DNA from: Paramarasmius palmivorus
Lineage: Eukaryota; Basidiomycota; Agaricomycetes; Agaricales; Marasmiaceae
DNA: 64,000 bases
Reading direction: 5' to 3'
Assembly: GCA_037176845.1 (NCBI GenBank)
Contig: JAYKXP010000185.1
Span: 1-64,000, forward strand
Made by a program: the position numbers and the translations under genes. The stretch's first letter is position 1; every line of letters begins with the position of its first letter. This document shows positions 23,177 to 35,183 of this stretch, in pieces. Under the pieces are notes generated by a model that was not told where the DNA came from, searched no databases, and saw only the letters and a list, made by a program, of their open reading frames with translations.

Positions 23177-25750
23177 ATGTCATCAACGTCAGAAGACAAA
23201 GCAGAAGGCCCAAGCAGAAAAACTCCGATCACCCCTCCTATCACAGCAGCCCCTTTAGGAAAATCATTATCTCCAACTCAATCTCCATCTGTATTAGCCT
23301 GCGAGACATTTGGACACGCTTACGACACAAACTCAGGAAGAGATCGTCATCGAGTAAAACAAGAAGGAAACAAAGCCAAGTGGAGACAGTGCATTGCTCA
23401 ACCATGCCCAAATAGAGAATTCAGAGCAACAGGAAGAAAACCACAAGGGTTTGAGAAAACTTCTGACGAGAACAAAGAGATTATTGAAAAAGCAAAAGGA
23501 TATGTAATAACTGTTGAAGAAACAGAAGCATCAGACGACGACGGAGAACAAGAGAACTCCCCCATTGAAGCTATCGCTCGACCAGAAAAGGAAAATCCTC
23601 AAATAGTAGAGGAACATCCCAAAGAAGAACCCAGCGAAGACGAAGAAGAAGATTATTACGAATACGAAATGTCCATCGCCAAAACCTTCTCAAAGATTGA
23701 AGGACTCATTCCTGATGGAACAGATCAAAACTGGGCATCATGGAAATTCCGAGTAAAAAGCGCAGCACAGGCCGTTGGATGCGGTGATTTGTTGGAAACG
23801 GCCACAGATTCCGATGATGATAAAGCATTGCGTTGGGCCATCATTGTCAAAATACCCAACAGCATAGTCCTTAGATACAAGGACATAAAATTGTCTGCGG
23901 AATTATGGAAGGCTCTAAAAGGGGACTTTGACACCAGAAATGCATTGACAGAAGCATATCTATTCAAAACAATGCATTCTCTCACCTGTGATGACATATC
24001 GAAGGTGGATGCGCATCTGGACAAGCTTCTAGAATTAAGAAGCATGATCACAAATAAAGGAGGAGATGTACCAGAGAAACAGTTTATAAACACCATCCTT
24101 TCTTCTCTTCCCCATCAACTCTCAACCATCATTGCTATCTTCTCTCTCAGCTCCCAAGGAAGCGAAGTCCCAAAACTCAACGAAGTCCTATCTACTGTAC
24201 GAGCAGAAGCCCAAGGAATGGTTCTACAAAGCAGAAGAAACAGAGCCCACCAAGCTTTCGAGCGAGGAGGTGTCAGAGGCCGTGGTCGTGGTGGTTACCG
24301 CAACAGCGATGGCAGTATTACCTGCTATAAGTGCCAACAGATAGGGCACATCACACGCAACTGCACCAATGAACCAGTTGCAAGAAATACATCCACTCCC
24401 ACCAATCAAGGACCAAAACCAGAGGTAGCCGCAGTAGCCAGATTTGAACGCCTAGATTGGCAAAGCGACGCTAGAACCTGGGCAGCCACTATTTCTCCCA
24501 CCAACCCTTTTCCCCACATTAACACCGACGAAACACGTTGGGCCAGTTCAGATAACAACACGAACCAACTTCAAGAAGAAGTAGTCGTCACTGAGACCCA
24601 AAGTCCAATCCCTTCACAAACCACTTACTCTTTTGCGAATCTTCCAGCAGAAGATCTCTGGACGTCATCCAACAACAACAACAGCCACCTTCCCCTCGCA
24701 AATCTAGAGTGCGATTGTGGCACTTGTCACACCCCAAAAGGGGGAGATCGCAGACCAGTAGGGATTGTCAGAGTCCTATTCGACGACAGCATGGATGACG
24801 ACGGCGATGACGATTTCATGGAGTTTCATTGCTGTAAAACGTGTTACAGGTCAGCCAACAAGACCTTGATGGGTGGACAAGTCATTGCCAGGACACCATA
24901 CAAGAAGGGACAGACAACAGAGGAGGCTAGGGACACCACAGCAATCCCTTACCGAGCTCAGATGGAAGAGCACTCTGATGCCTACATCAAACAGCTTGTA
25001 GCTGATTGGTACAAGGACGAAAAGCATCAATCACTCATCCGCGAAATTGACAACCCACCACTAGCCCACCTTCCACCTTCCGAATGGGACGATATGCCTG
25101 ACGACCCATGGAACAACTCTGAAGCATGGCCTAGCTACGTCGCAACCCCATGGGATGACTCAGCTACTTTTAGACCAGCAGTTCAATGGGAAGAAAGTAC
25201 AATATCCACAGAAAAGGTCGTCGCAGCAGGATATGAGGGTGGGAGTGAAAATAGTGATATAGACAATGCCGGCACCAAGAGGACATTTCTTTATACAACA
25301 AACATAAAATATGTAGATTCCGCAGCACCCGAGAGTGCCTCCAATTCTATCATTTCAGCCTATGCCTCAAGTGATCATATCGGAGAAACCACATTATTCG
25401 ATTCAGGAGCTTCTAAACACATGACCCCAAATCCCAACTTCCTTTCCAACATCTCACCCACAGAAGATAAATGCATCACAGCAGCAAACGGAGGTATTCT
25501 AAAGTCATCACAAGAAGGAACAATGCGATTCGGAAACCTAAAACTCCCGAACACAATGTTAGTCCCAAAAATGGAATGCACCTTAGTTAGTCTTGGAATG
25601 TTAGATGATGATGGCCACCACATCATCATAGAACATGGAAAGATGAACATCTATCAAAAAGGACGTTTAATTCAACAAATTCCCAAAATAGATGGATTAT
25701 ATCAATGGAACGGTCACAATGAATACGCGCTGTCAGCAACCAAGATATGA
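23177..25750 (+). CDS. Copia Gag and protease
   Basis: 857 codons from ATG 23177, 29 nt after the LTR. An acidic low-complexity N-terminus (to about 23660) precedes a UBN2-type capsid (about 23690-24230), an RGRGRGGY stretch, a zinc knuckle CYKCQQIGHITRNC (about 24330-24365), a long acidic linker with a second Cys cluster (CDCGTCH), and the aspartic protease LFDSGASKHMT (near 25400). The TGA at 25748-25750 falls inside the normal Gag-Pol frame, because the pre-integrase motif continues in the same frame right after it; it is probably a nonsense mutation in a single Gag-Pol ORF. Confidence 0.9.
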   Translation: MSSTSEDKAEGPSRKTPITPPITAAPLGKSLSPTQSPSVLACETFGHAYDTNSGRDRHRVKQEGNKAKWRQCIAQPCPNREFRATGRKPQGFEKTSDENKEIIEKAKGYVITVEETEASDDDGEQENSPIEAIARPEKENPQIVEEHPKEEPSEDEEEDYYEYEMSIAKTFSKIEGLIPDGTDQNWASWKFRVKSAAQAVGCGDLLETATDSDDDKALRWAIIVKIPNSIVLRYKDIKLSAELWKALKGDFDTRNALTEAYLFKTMHSLTCDDISKVDAHLDKLLELRSMITNKGGDVPEKQFINTILSSLPHQLSTIIAIFSLSSQGSEVPKLNEVLSTVRAEAQGMVLQSRRNRAHQAFERGGVRGRGRGGYRNSDGSITCYKCQQIGHITRNCTNEPVARNTSTPTNQGPKPEVAAVARFERLDWQSDARTWAATISPTNPFPHINTDETRWASSDNNTNQLQEEVVVTETQSPIPSQTTYSFANLPAEDLWTSSNNNNSHLPLANLECDCGTCHTPKGGDRRPVGIVRVLFDDSMDDDGDDDFMEFHCCKTCYRSANKTLMGGQVIARTPYKKGQTTEEARDTTAIPYRAQMEEHSDAYIKQLVADWYKDEKHQSLIREIDNPPLAHLPPSEWDDMPDDPWNNSEAWPSYVATPWDDSATFRPAVQWEESTISTEKVVAAGYEGGSENSDIDNAGTKRTFLYTTNIKYVDSAAPESASNSIISAYASSDHIGETTLFDSGASKHMTPNPNFLSNISPTEDKCITAANGGILKSSQEGTMRFGNLKLPNTMLVPKMECTLVSLGMLDDDGHHIIIEHGKMNIYQKGRLIQQIPKIDGLYQWNGHNEYALSATKI

Positions 25751-28663
25751 GTCATATCCCTCCAAGAAGCTCACGACATCTTCGGCCATACAAATTACAA
25801 ATATGTCGCTAGATTGATCACCAAAGGAAAGATCACAGGACTAAAACTAGATCCCAAACAAATGGAACGACCAAGATCATGTGACATCTGCCTAGCTGCA
25901 AAAGGCAAATGTCATCCTGTAGGAAAACCAAACAAACATCTGGTTGCTGAAAAGTTTGGTGACATTATCCACATGGATGTATGGGGACCCGCCTCAATCA
26001 AAACATATAAAGGAGGCGAATACACTTTAACTCTCCTAGACAGTCATACACATTGGTTGACAGAAGTACTGCTGCGATCCAAAGGAGAAGCTTTTGCCAA
26101 ATACGTCATTCACCAAGAACGTCTCCTGACCCAAGAAGACATAAAGATTAAAATCTTACATTCTGACCGAGGAGGAGAATTCTTATCAGAAGAATTTTCA
26201 GATTACTTGGAAAGCAAAGGCACTATTCGAAGACTGACAGTTCACGACACATCCGAACACAATGGAGATGCCAAACGTGCACATCTAACATTGCTCAATT
26301 ACGTCCGAGTCATGTTGATCAGATCATCACTACCAAAGTGGCTATGGGGATATGCTGTCGATTACGGAGTATTCTTATGGAATAGAGTTCCTCATAAAGC
26401 TATACAAGGAGACACCTTATTGGAGGAGATACAAGCAACACCCAAATGGATTATACATCAGATCATGGGGATGCAATGTTTTCGTAAAGCGGGAAGACCA
26501 ACCAGACAAACTTGGCCCAATGACAGTAGATGGACATTGGCTAGGACCAGACAAAGAATCCAATGGATTCAGGATTTATTGGCCAAAGACCAGATCTGTA
26601 ACGGTGGAGCAGAGTATATACTTCTCAGATAGGAAGACCAGTATCAGCAAAGGGGAGCAAGAACAATTAGAAGGATTGTTAAAATCTGTCGCTGAAACTG
26701 GTCCTCCCATCAACGAAGCAACACAAGAAGAAATGGAGTTTCTTGATCCTGAAGTAATAGTGGGAAAACAAAGACGACAACCCACAGACAAAGTCAAACG
26801 AATCCAACAAGGAACTGCAGAAGGAGGAAAAGAAACTCAAATCATCGAAAAACACCTAACCGCCAGCATAGCAAAAGTCACTAGCGAGATGGAAAAATCA
26901 GATCCATTCACACACTAACAAGCATTAGAAGGACCAAACAAAGAAAAATAGTTAGAAGTGATGGAAGACAAAATCACTCGACTAAAGAATCAAGATTCAT
27001 ACTCCCTATCCACACCTCCTCCTGGAACAAATGTTCTTCCAAACAAATGGGTATACAGATCCAAACGTAATAAGGAAGGAAACGTAGACAGATACAGAGC
27101 CAGACTTGTGGTAAAAGGATTTCGCCAAATACCAGGGATAGATTATTCATTGGACGACACATTCGCATCAGTGGCAAAATTCACTTCCATCAGAACCATC
27201 CTATCAGTGGCAGCACATCACAATATGACCATCCATCAAATGGACGTAAAATCCGCATACCTTTATGGAAGACTAAAACCTGAAGAAAGGGTATTCATGA
27301 AACTTCCACCAGGGCTAGACATCGGAGCCAAACCAGGAGAAGCAATGGAGCTAAAAGTGGCATTGTATGGACTCCATCAAGCAGGAAAACGATGGAACAA
27401 AAAATTTGTCCAATGGATGAAAGAACTAGGTTATACACGATCTGAACATGACCATGCAGTGTTCTATCGGAAAAATCCCTTCACCATCATATTCATCCAC
27501 GTTGATGACATGACCATTGTGGCAGAAGATGACAAGAAAATGATGAAAGCCAAGAGCGAAATTAAATCCAAAATGGAAGTCACCGATGAAGGACAAATCA
27601 ATTGGTTACTAGGCATTGAAATCCAACAGGAACACGGAACAATTCGGCTACGCCAAACGTCATACATAAAAGCAGTACTGGAACATTTTGGTCTAAGCAA
27701 CATCAAACCCACTTCTGCCTCCTTCAAAGCGAAACCATGTCCACACAACAACTCGAAGAACTCAACTCCCATAACCCCTTTATCTATTCCCCCATTACCT
27801 GGCTCATCAAAGCAGCCAAACAACGAAACCCCTCATTCGACCACAGAACAGCTCAAGCAGCCCTTCTTAATGGAGACAAAGATTGGCGCGTCAACAGATG
27901 TGATCACCCATCAGGGACAGAATGCAGAGAATGTTGGAAAACATTGGAACCCATCCTCCGACACTGGGATCAGTACCACGAATGCACCCTTCCCAATGCT
28001 ATTTTGAGAGTTAGTTGGGGCATTACAGTATATATCTATAGCAACCAGGCCAGACATCACATATGCGCTCTCACAGTCTTCTACCAACCTACAACAACCA
28101 ACAAGGGAGGACTGGAATGCGTTGCTGAGGATCTGCGGGTATTTAAAGGGGACCATGCACTACTGGCTATCATACGGGCAAACAAACGAAAAGATGGAAG
28201 ACCATCAAAGGGTAGTAGGATATTCAGATGCGGATGGAATGACTACAGAGGGACGGAGAGCTATCTCAGGATACGTATTCATGCTCAACGGTGGAGCTCT
28301 ATCATGGTCGTCGAAAAGGCAACCTCTAGTAGCTCTCTCTACAACAGAAGCAGAATACGTCGCGCTCACGCACGCGGCAAAGGAGGCCTTATGGATTCGG
28401 TCTTTTATGTCCGAAATTTTTGGAGGAAAGGAGGAACCGCTGCTGTTAAAAACAGACAACCAAGGAGCGATTTCCTTATCTCTAGGAGTGCGAGAACGAA
28501 ACACATCGACATATGATTCCATTTCATTCGATATACGGTCGAGAAGGGAAAGATTGTGCTAGGGTACTGTCCAACCGAAAACATGTTGGCTGATCTGTTA
28601 ACAAAAGGATTACCTTCCGCAAAGGTCAAACACTTCACAAGTCAAATGGGACTATGCTTGGTT
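25751..28663 (+). pseudogene. pol: Copia integrase, reverse transcriptase and RNase H
   Basis: After the TGA the frame reads the pre-integrase zinc motif (HDIFGHTNY then CDICLAAKGKC, 25770-25910), the integrase core (DVWGP near 25975, HSDRGGEF near 26165), then shifts near 26430 into a frame carrying the integrase C-terminus to 26918. RT is at 26958-27750 with NVDRYRARLVVKG, MDVKSAYLYG and a catalytic HVDDM; histidine before VDD occurs in fungal copia elements. RNase H (VVGYSDADG, STTEAEYVAL, KTDNQGA) is at 28122-28562, and the terminal KHIDI-YHFIR motif needs another frame. At least three frame changes, so inactive as read. Confidence 0.9.
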
Positions 28664-28673
28664 TGAAGGGGAG

Positions 28674-29082
28674 TGTTAGAATAATTAATCCTTTTGCGGT
28701 TTTATTTGTTTATCTTTTAGGATCTATTGCTCTTGTTCTACATTTGGACTATCCTTTGTTAGCTTATCAGTTCCTTATGCTCTTTATGCTTCTCATTCTC
28801 ATACCATCGTTTCAGTGTGGCATCTTCATTAGTACATATTTGCACTTCATGCTGTTGAATCTTCCATTATATATACTGTGTATTCTCTATAGCAAATATC
28901 ATCGTCTCTTGCTATTGTCTTGTATCAGCACTGCTAAACACAGTCTCAAGGCTCTTCACAAGTCTTTCGGTCACCATCCATATCCTCGACCTTGTTGATT
29001 CGCTTAGGCGTCGATCATGGTCCACTTACTTTACATCAAGTGTTACGCGCTTACCTGTTGCTAAGGATTATTGCTGCTAACA
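28674..29082 (+). repeat. 3' LTR of the copia element
   Basis: 409 bp, preceded by GAAGGGGAG and followed by the target duplication ATTCC. Compared with the 5' LTR it has a small deletion (ATAT) and mainly C/T changes. Confidence 0.95.
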
Positions 29083-29087
29083 ATTCC

Positions 29088-30250
29088 ATCCATCCCAATG
29101 CTCCAGTAGGGCTTGTCTGACTCTTTGTCCTGTGCATAAGCCATCCTAGCTGTTACAGCTCTGTCTGGACAGTTGGCCATAAAGTGTCCTTGATGACCAC
29201 AAATAAGGCAAGCTTTAGCTGCATGCCTATGGTTCATCTCCTCTTGAGATACTCCTTTGCACATCTGGCTGGCGCAGAAGTTGTCTCTTTGCAGTTATAA
29301 TCCTCATGCATATATCCTGAAAAGCGCAACGTGCTTGTCTGAGGAGTCGTTCTGTTCAGGTTGGACTGAAAAAACTGAAAGGGAGATGATATTCCAGACT
29401 GCAGGAAGGTTTGTTCAGTTGCATCCATACTCCTGAGCATGGCAACCAGTCCTTCATATGTTTCGGGTAACTGGCTTGCCAACATAAGTCTTCCTCTAAA
29501 GTGCTCATTGCTGTGTGTGAGGAGAAGATGGTGTAGAGTGATGGCATCATAGCCAGTGTCCACTGCAGCTTCAGCAAAACAAAGGTAGAAGCCTGAAAAG
29601 GATTCCTTCTCCTTTTGTTTGATGTTGCCAATCTTAACCCGAGCCATAAGGGCTTCATTCTCATGGCCAAACATTTTTGCAAATGTTTCAAGGAAAGTAT
29701 TCCAATCCTTGAGTTCAGGAACATAATTGCCTTTGACCTTGTGTTCTACTAATACCTGATAAGCTGCTAGAGCCTTTCCAGTGAAGTAGGAACTGGTCAT
29801 AGCAATTCTACGATCAGAATTAGCATATGTGTATGGTTTGACGTGAATGATGTTGTAAATGGTTGAAATAAATGGTCTCCATTGGTCTCTGGAATCTGCA
29901 GAGAACAGTTCCAGTTTGTAAATGTCAATTTTGGACTCAGCAGCTATTTTGGCATTGATTTCCTTCTCTAACCATGTTTGTTGTCATTCTTCTTGACGTT
30001 CTTCCTTGTCTGTAGAAGACTCATCAACAGCTGGTCTTAACTTCCTCTCCTTCTTCTTCTGGCTGAGATAACTGGGGGAGGATCCTTTGGGTGATTTGGC
30101 TCATCATCTGAAGAAGGATCTGACCCATTGGGGTCATCAGGTGCTGCTGATGTAGTTTGGGTAATGTTGGGGTCAGTAGCCAACTTCTCAACATCAGTTT
30201 CATAGCCAGCACTCTCAGGAGTTTCAGGAGCTAATGTACAGGCTCCTTGG
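29088..30250 (-). pseudogene. gag: Chromovirus C Gag
   Basis: Minus-strand capsid domain (29800-29280) with FTGKALAAYQVLVEHK and WNTFLETFAKMFG, followed by a zinc knuckle CLICGHQGHFMANC near 29200. Two overlapping frames are needed in 29356-29800, and stops lie upstream, so it is degenerate. The downstream end is cut by the copia insertion and resumes at 22731. Confidence 0.82.
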
Positions 30251-33200
30251 TTAGCCAGCAGTGCACTTGGTGAGTGAAAGCGAGTGTTGGAGCTCTGTCC
30301 AGGGGTAATCCATCAAGAAAAGAAATCTAAAGTGGACTGAATTGAAGGAGTTCACATAGTTGCAGTCGATGGACATGAAGAAATTTGTGTGGAGGTCAAA
30401 TGAGGAGGAACATCTCTTCCTTCCCATTCCTTCAGCCTGTCAGCATCTTCTTTTCTCTTTTTCAGCTTCTCTAGGAGTACAGCTGCTTTTGTCTTCCTGC
30501 CTGCCTTAACCATTTCTCTTTCCTCCTTATGATTCTTAGGCAGTCAAAGGGCATAGCCAGACAGTGTAGAAGTCATTGTTTCCGTTGTGTAAGATGGCTG
30601 TGCTTCAGGATGAGTCGATGACTGGGGCTCTGGGGGGACTGGTTCCTTTGGGGTTTCCTCTATTTTTGGAACATTTTTGTCACGCCAGTTTGTTTGTTGC
30701 TCAGAACATGGTTTCTTATCCAAAGAAGTGGCATGTGACAAGGGTCCTGCTATTGGCTCTTTCTTAACCAGAAAGCCTGGAATAGGTTTGTAGTCAACTG
30801 CCTGAGGTGCCCAGTGAACAGATCAGCTATAACTTGTTGTAGCCGGGGGCATCATTGCAGGCGGATCCACAAAGTAGCGCTCTCTGGTGATTGGAGTTGC
30901 TGTAGGGGATGGAATTCGGCTTACAACGGGTGCAGTAGAAGATGATTGTGGAAAGCTAGCAGAGACTGGGCCATTACTTGTAGGAGGACTCTGACTCTGG
31001 GTCCATTGAACAAGGTTTGAAATTGGTTGACTCAAGAGTTCACTTCATGTCTCCTCATCCCAGTCCTGTGCCATGTTAATGAGCTCTTCTATAGTAGGTG
31101 CTGCATCAAGCAGGGATTCAGTAGAAGACTCAAACTGCATTCCCAGTTTATCATAGGCAATTTCTGACTGCTCCTGAGCCTCTTTCTGGTATGATTTGGC
31201 TAGACTGTCATCACTTCCCTTGGGGGGACCCATGTACACCTCTTCTTGGTTAACCTGTTCCTCCACAGAACCTTTATCTGACACTGTTGTGAGGGTACCA
31301 GAACGAAATTGCTGAAAAACAGTCATTTTGACACTAATTGTTGTGTTCAGAATCACACTAGTACATCATACTAAGTACTATATGGACTTGGTATCACTAC
31401 TAGGAACCTAGTAGTGCACATATGACAAAGAATAAGATAGGCATGCACTGTGTAGTGAATACTAGCTGCGCATACATAGATGTTGATGTCGTCGTTAGCC
31501 CTATATGATTGCGCTAGGATACGTGTCGAAACCTGTAGACTGTATCTATACTCTATTATCAGGCTGGGACCTTATGAGGACATGCTACTGTACATGGTAG
31601 ACTTCCTAGTAGGTCATATGGCTACACTATACTCGCGCTATGGGACATATGAGATGAGATAGTGAACGAGGACCAACTACCACAGCGTAGAAGGACCCTA
31701 GGGGACAGATCAGAGCTATATACCAAATACGGTAGAAGCTGGAGGTGCAAGTCACCTTCGAGAGCAGAGTTACCTGGATTAGAAATGTCCGAGTGACCGG
31801 GTTATTGATACGAGGACCATATGGGGGCTTAACAGCTTTCCCATATCGATCAGAATATCCCTCGAGCTTCGAGTTGGGATTCCTACTGCTAGTACAGACA
31901 CTAGTGAGGGACATATAGTCTTATAACAAGGAAACAGATAGGATTCTGTGCCAGGACTGTCTGAGGACATAGAAAATATAATATAGAATGACAAGGGCAC
32001 TGAGCCTACCTTCCTCAGATACGAATCCGAAGCGTATCGGTCGAGATCGGACTCCTAGCAAGTTCCGAGCGGAATAACTATGTCCTAGCACCGATATCCG
32101 AAACGTACCATGCAGAACAGCGCCTCCGCGTGCCACTTCCTAGCAACCAAAAAGTAATATTACTCGCAGTCCTGCAAAATAATGTCGAATTCCAACCAAT
32201 ATATATCCAAACCTTTCTTTTCTGGTAGATACTTACTTCATATGGACAGAATTCTCTCCTCATTCTCATTTCTTGCATAGTTACTATTACTTTATCATGT
32301 CCACTTTCACTTATATGTAAAATATGTATGCTCGCGGGTATATAAGCAGCAGGGTTTCCCCTAGGAAGCTCTCAAGCAATTACCCCGCTATATACATAGC
32401 CCTAGTGCACCAATAGCAGAGTTCTTGTCTTCTATCGTTGACCATAGAGGTGACGTGTGCTTAGAAAATAACTTAGAAAATAAACCTTTGAAAAGCCCTT
32501 CTCTATATTGAACTAGTTGTGAAATTAGAACTTTGAGATACCCATAGGGCAGAGCTAGTTCATCTAGTCTCTTTGGATAGGATTGATTGTTTCAGGACTA
32601 GTGTGGAGCCCCACTAGCTTATAGGTGGCCTGGTTGTCGTGCTAGTTCGGCTAGTGTAACCAGTGCCTTTCATAGGAACAATAGGTCTTTACCCTTGTTA
32701 GGTTCGATAGGTTATTTTGCGTCATAGAAACGTATAGGAATAGTTATAGATAGGTTTATAGGTTGGCTCATGTTGTCTTGATTATATTGAGACCATATCA
32801 TCATATTACATTGTTTCATTCATCGCTCATACACTTCCCTTGTGTTCTAGTGATTTGTAGACGTTCAACTAGTGTGCTAGTTGATTTCTTGTGTCAATTG
32901 TATGGATCCTTTGACAACGTCGAACCCCACTTGCACAACTTGGCATATATATTTCGCTTGTTCACAAGTGTTTTATAAGCCTCACACTGTATGGACGGAG
33001 GCAGGTTTTCCATGATGCTCTAGTCACTCTACCACTCTGGCAGAGGGTGTTGAAGACGTAATGGTGATACTCAGTTGTGCAGGGCTCAGTCCCAACCCAA
33101 TAGCCAATGCATGCAGCTAGAAGATAGGTGTATGATAGGTGTTTCCAGAAGGGGGTCCAGTATTGAACGGAGTTCTTGGTGAACTGATGGAACCCTTGTC

Positions 33201-34698
33201 AATTCTTTGTGATTTCTGCCATTGATGTTCAGTTAACCTGGTTCTAGCTGAAATGCTGGATGTTGGTCTATCAGAAAATGGGTTGTCTCTAAATAACATT
33301 GATCCTCAGACAGAAGTGGGTGATAAGGGTTCTGGTGCTCTGGGACAGTCATAGGGATTGATGTTCCATGTATTAGACTGAGGAGAGTCCGTTTCGAACA
33401 TGTACTCCCTCAACTGTAAATTGTTGGTAAGAGCACCGTAACATTCTTTGAAACGTGCCCAAAGGTTTCTGTCATGGATCAGATGTAGTTGAACATCTGG
33501 GGGAAGTTGGTTATAGAGAGTTTGCCTAACTCTATCAAACATTCTTGCCCACAATGCTGGTGTAAAATGTTCACAAGTTTGATACCTAAGGTCATTCAGC
33601 ACATCTTGACAAAGGTAAAATAATTATCAGAGATTGGTCCCTTGATCAGTTATGGGATTGGGGGTAGCTTCATGGTCAGGTGCAGACATGGCTTCAACTA
33701 CTTCTCCAATAGGTGTACTGAGATCAATCAAGGTTGACCCTCGTGCTGGGTGTGATACCAGCTGACCAGGTGTGAGCATTTGGGGTGCCTCGTAGTCCTG
33801 GACCCTTGATGCACAAAATGGACGGTTGACAGGTGCAGTTTCTTGTTGCGTTGCAAAGACACTAGGGCTTTCTGGAGCTGTTGTGTGTGCCTGTATGGGA
33901 ACAGATAGCTGACTATGTTCTACATGGTAAGAACTGCCTTGCTTGCTCTGATGTGTTGGGAGCAACATTGGCTAATCCAGGAGGCTGAAGGACCATAAGG
34001 GGCAAGGTTCCAAAAAGACTTGGCTCTTCTTCTCTGAGTTGCCTCAATCTGTCTTGCCTCTGTTTCTCAGCCTCCTTATGGCGCAAATGCAATGGGTATG
34101 GTGAGCTACACAATGGACCCGCCTGTCCAGTCTGCATATGCAGGGGCTGACTGAAACTGGTCCTGGCAGGGTACCCAGGAACTGTTCCAAAGGAATATGG
34201 GGCAGGACTGTAACTGGGTAGCAATGATTCAGGAATTGGAGTTTGAAAACTGCCATATGGAAATCTGTAAGGTACAGGGGCTTGACCATATAGCTGATAA
34301 TGGAACAGTTGCAGAAGATAATAACCGCTGCCCATACTGTTAGCCGACGGTGGTCCAGGTGGTACCTGGTTAGCCAGTGGCATGCCAAACATGTGTGCAG
34401 CTTCTCCTTGCATGTTTGGGGTCCATAACAGATTTCCCAATGGAGGATTCATGGGTAAATTCAGTCCATACAGTGGTGCTGGATGCAAATTCATGAATCC
34501 TGGTGCTTGCCAAGAAGCACACGGCCAAGACAGGTTCCAATTGTTGAACAGTTGTTGGATAATAAAGTCAGGATGTTGGGAAAAGTCTTCTGTGTTAGAG
34601 ACATTAGCTGGTTTAGGTGGTACACGAGGTGGGTTACTCTGCGCAGCCGTGGTTGTGTTTTGGGGGATGTTGCTTGTGTTGTCAGACAACATAGACAA
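30251..34698 (-). pseudogene. Proline-rich ORF upstream of chromovirus C Gag
   Basis: A long coding-like stretch on the minus strand, interrupted by the LTR at 31288-32985. Segments: 34698-33913 (Pro/Tyr/Leu-rich, ATG at 34698, a KEAEKQRQDRLRQLREEE helix near the end), 33968-33627, 33602-33306 (YQTCEHFTPALWARMFDRV), 33299-33117, 31356-31045 and 30741-30544. The last two lead toward Gag. It may be an unusually long Gag N-terminal extension or a separate first ORF of chromovirus C. I do not recognise a domain. Confidence 0.4.
31288..32985 (+). repeat. 1.7-kb solo LTR, copy 2, with target duplication
   Basis: TGTGAGGG to CCTCAC, TATATAAG near 32340. ACTGT flanks both sides (31283-31287 and 32986-32990; equally a 4-bp CTGT if the LTR ends CA at 32986). 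Removal restores a plausible minus-strand frame, so it is a solo LTR inside the ORF upstream of chromovirus C Gag. Confidence 0.85.
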
Positions 34699-35183
34699 TA
34701 GTAAGCAGGTAGTCTTGGAATTCTGTAAAGACCTGGACCAAAATAGATAGAATAGGATGAAAAGAAATAAGGAACAGAGAAACAGGACTGCTTACAGCCT
34801 GTCTAGACTATTGTTGGGGTCAATGACAACACCAACAAAGGTGAATGGAACACTGTGAAGCGCTAGAAAGACTATATCACTAGGCAAGTTGAACAAATAT
34901 AGCTGGAGGTTAAGGTAGTAAATGCAGTGAGCGCTGAGGATAACCATATGAACATAGGCTTAAGAGGTTAAAGTGTTAATTCCAAGACTAACTAGCTACA
35001 TACTTATACAAGAGTTATATATGAAAAGAGAATTTGTACAGAACAAATGTTAGTAAATATTGTGTACACAATGGCTAAATATCAGTAAGAATGTAAAGTT
35101 GATGACATATAGGGGTTACTGGCTATCCACTGTGTTCAGGTGGTGAAGAAAATAGTAAGGGATACCATTACAGCCCTTACAAG
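34699..35183. other. Unassigned tract between chromovirus C and the A-like relic
   Basis: AT-rich, no ORF. It lies where the 5' LTR of chromovirus C would be expected, but I found no second copy near 18600 to prove it. Confidence 0.3.

Larger units (their letters stand above)
22737..29082 (+). mobile_element. Ty1/copia retrotransposon inserted in chromovirus C
   Basis: A complete element: 5' LTR 22737-23148, primer site, Gag-protease, integrase, RT, RNase H, purine tract 28665-28673 and 3' LTR 28674-29082. The 5-bp target duplication ATTCC flanks it exactly (22732-22736 and 29083-29087). Removing it rejoins the minus-strand chromovirus C frame between the Gag zinc-knuckle exit (YWSIGMDG) and an acidic stretch read as VDFVDPGEMDS. 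The two LTRs differ at only about ten positions, so the insertion is recent compared with its host. The polyprotein already has a stop and frameshifts. Confidence 0.95.
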
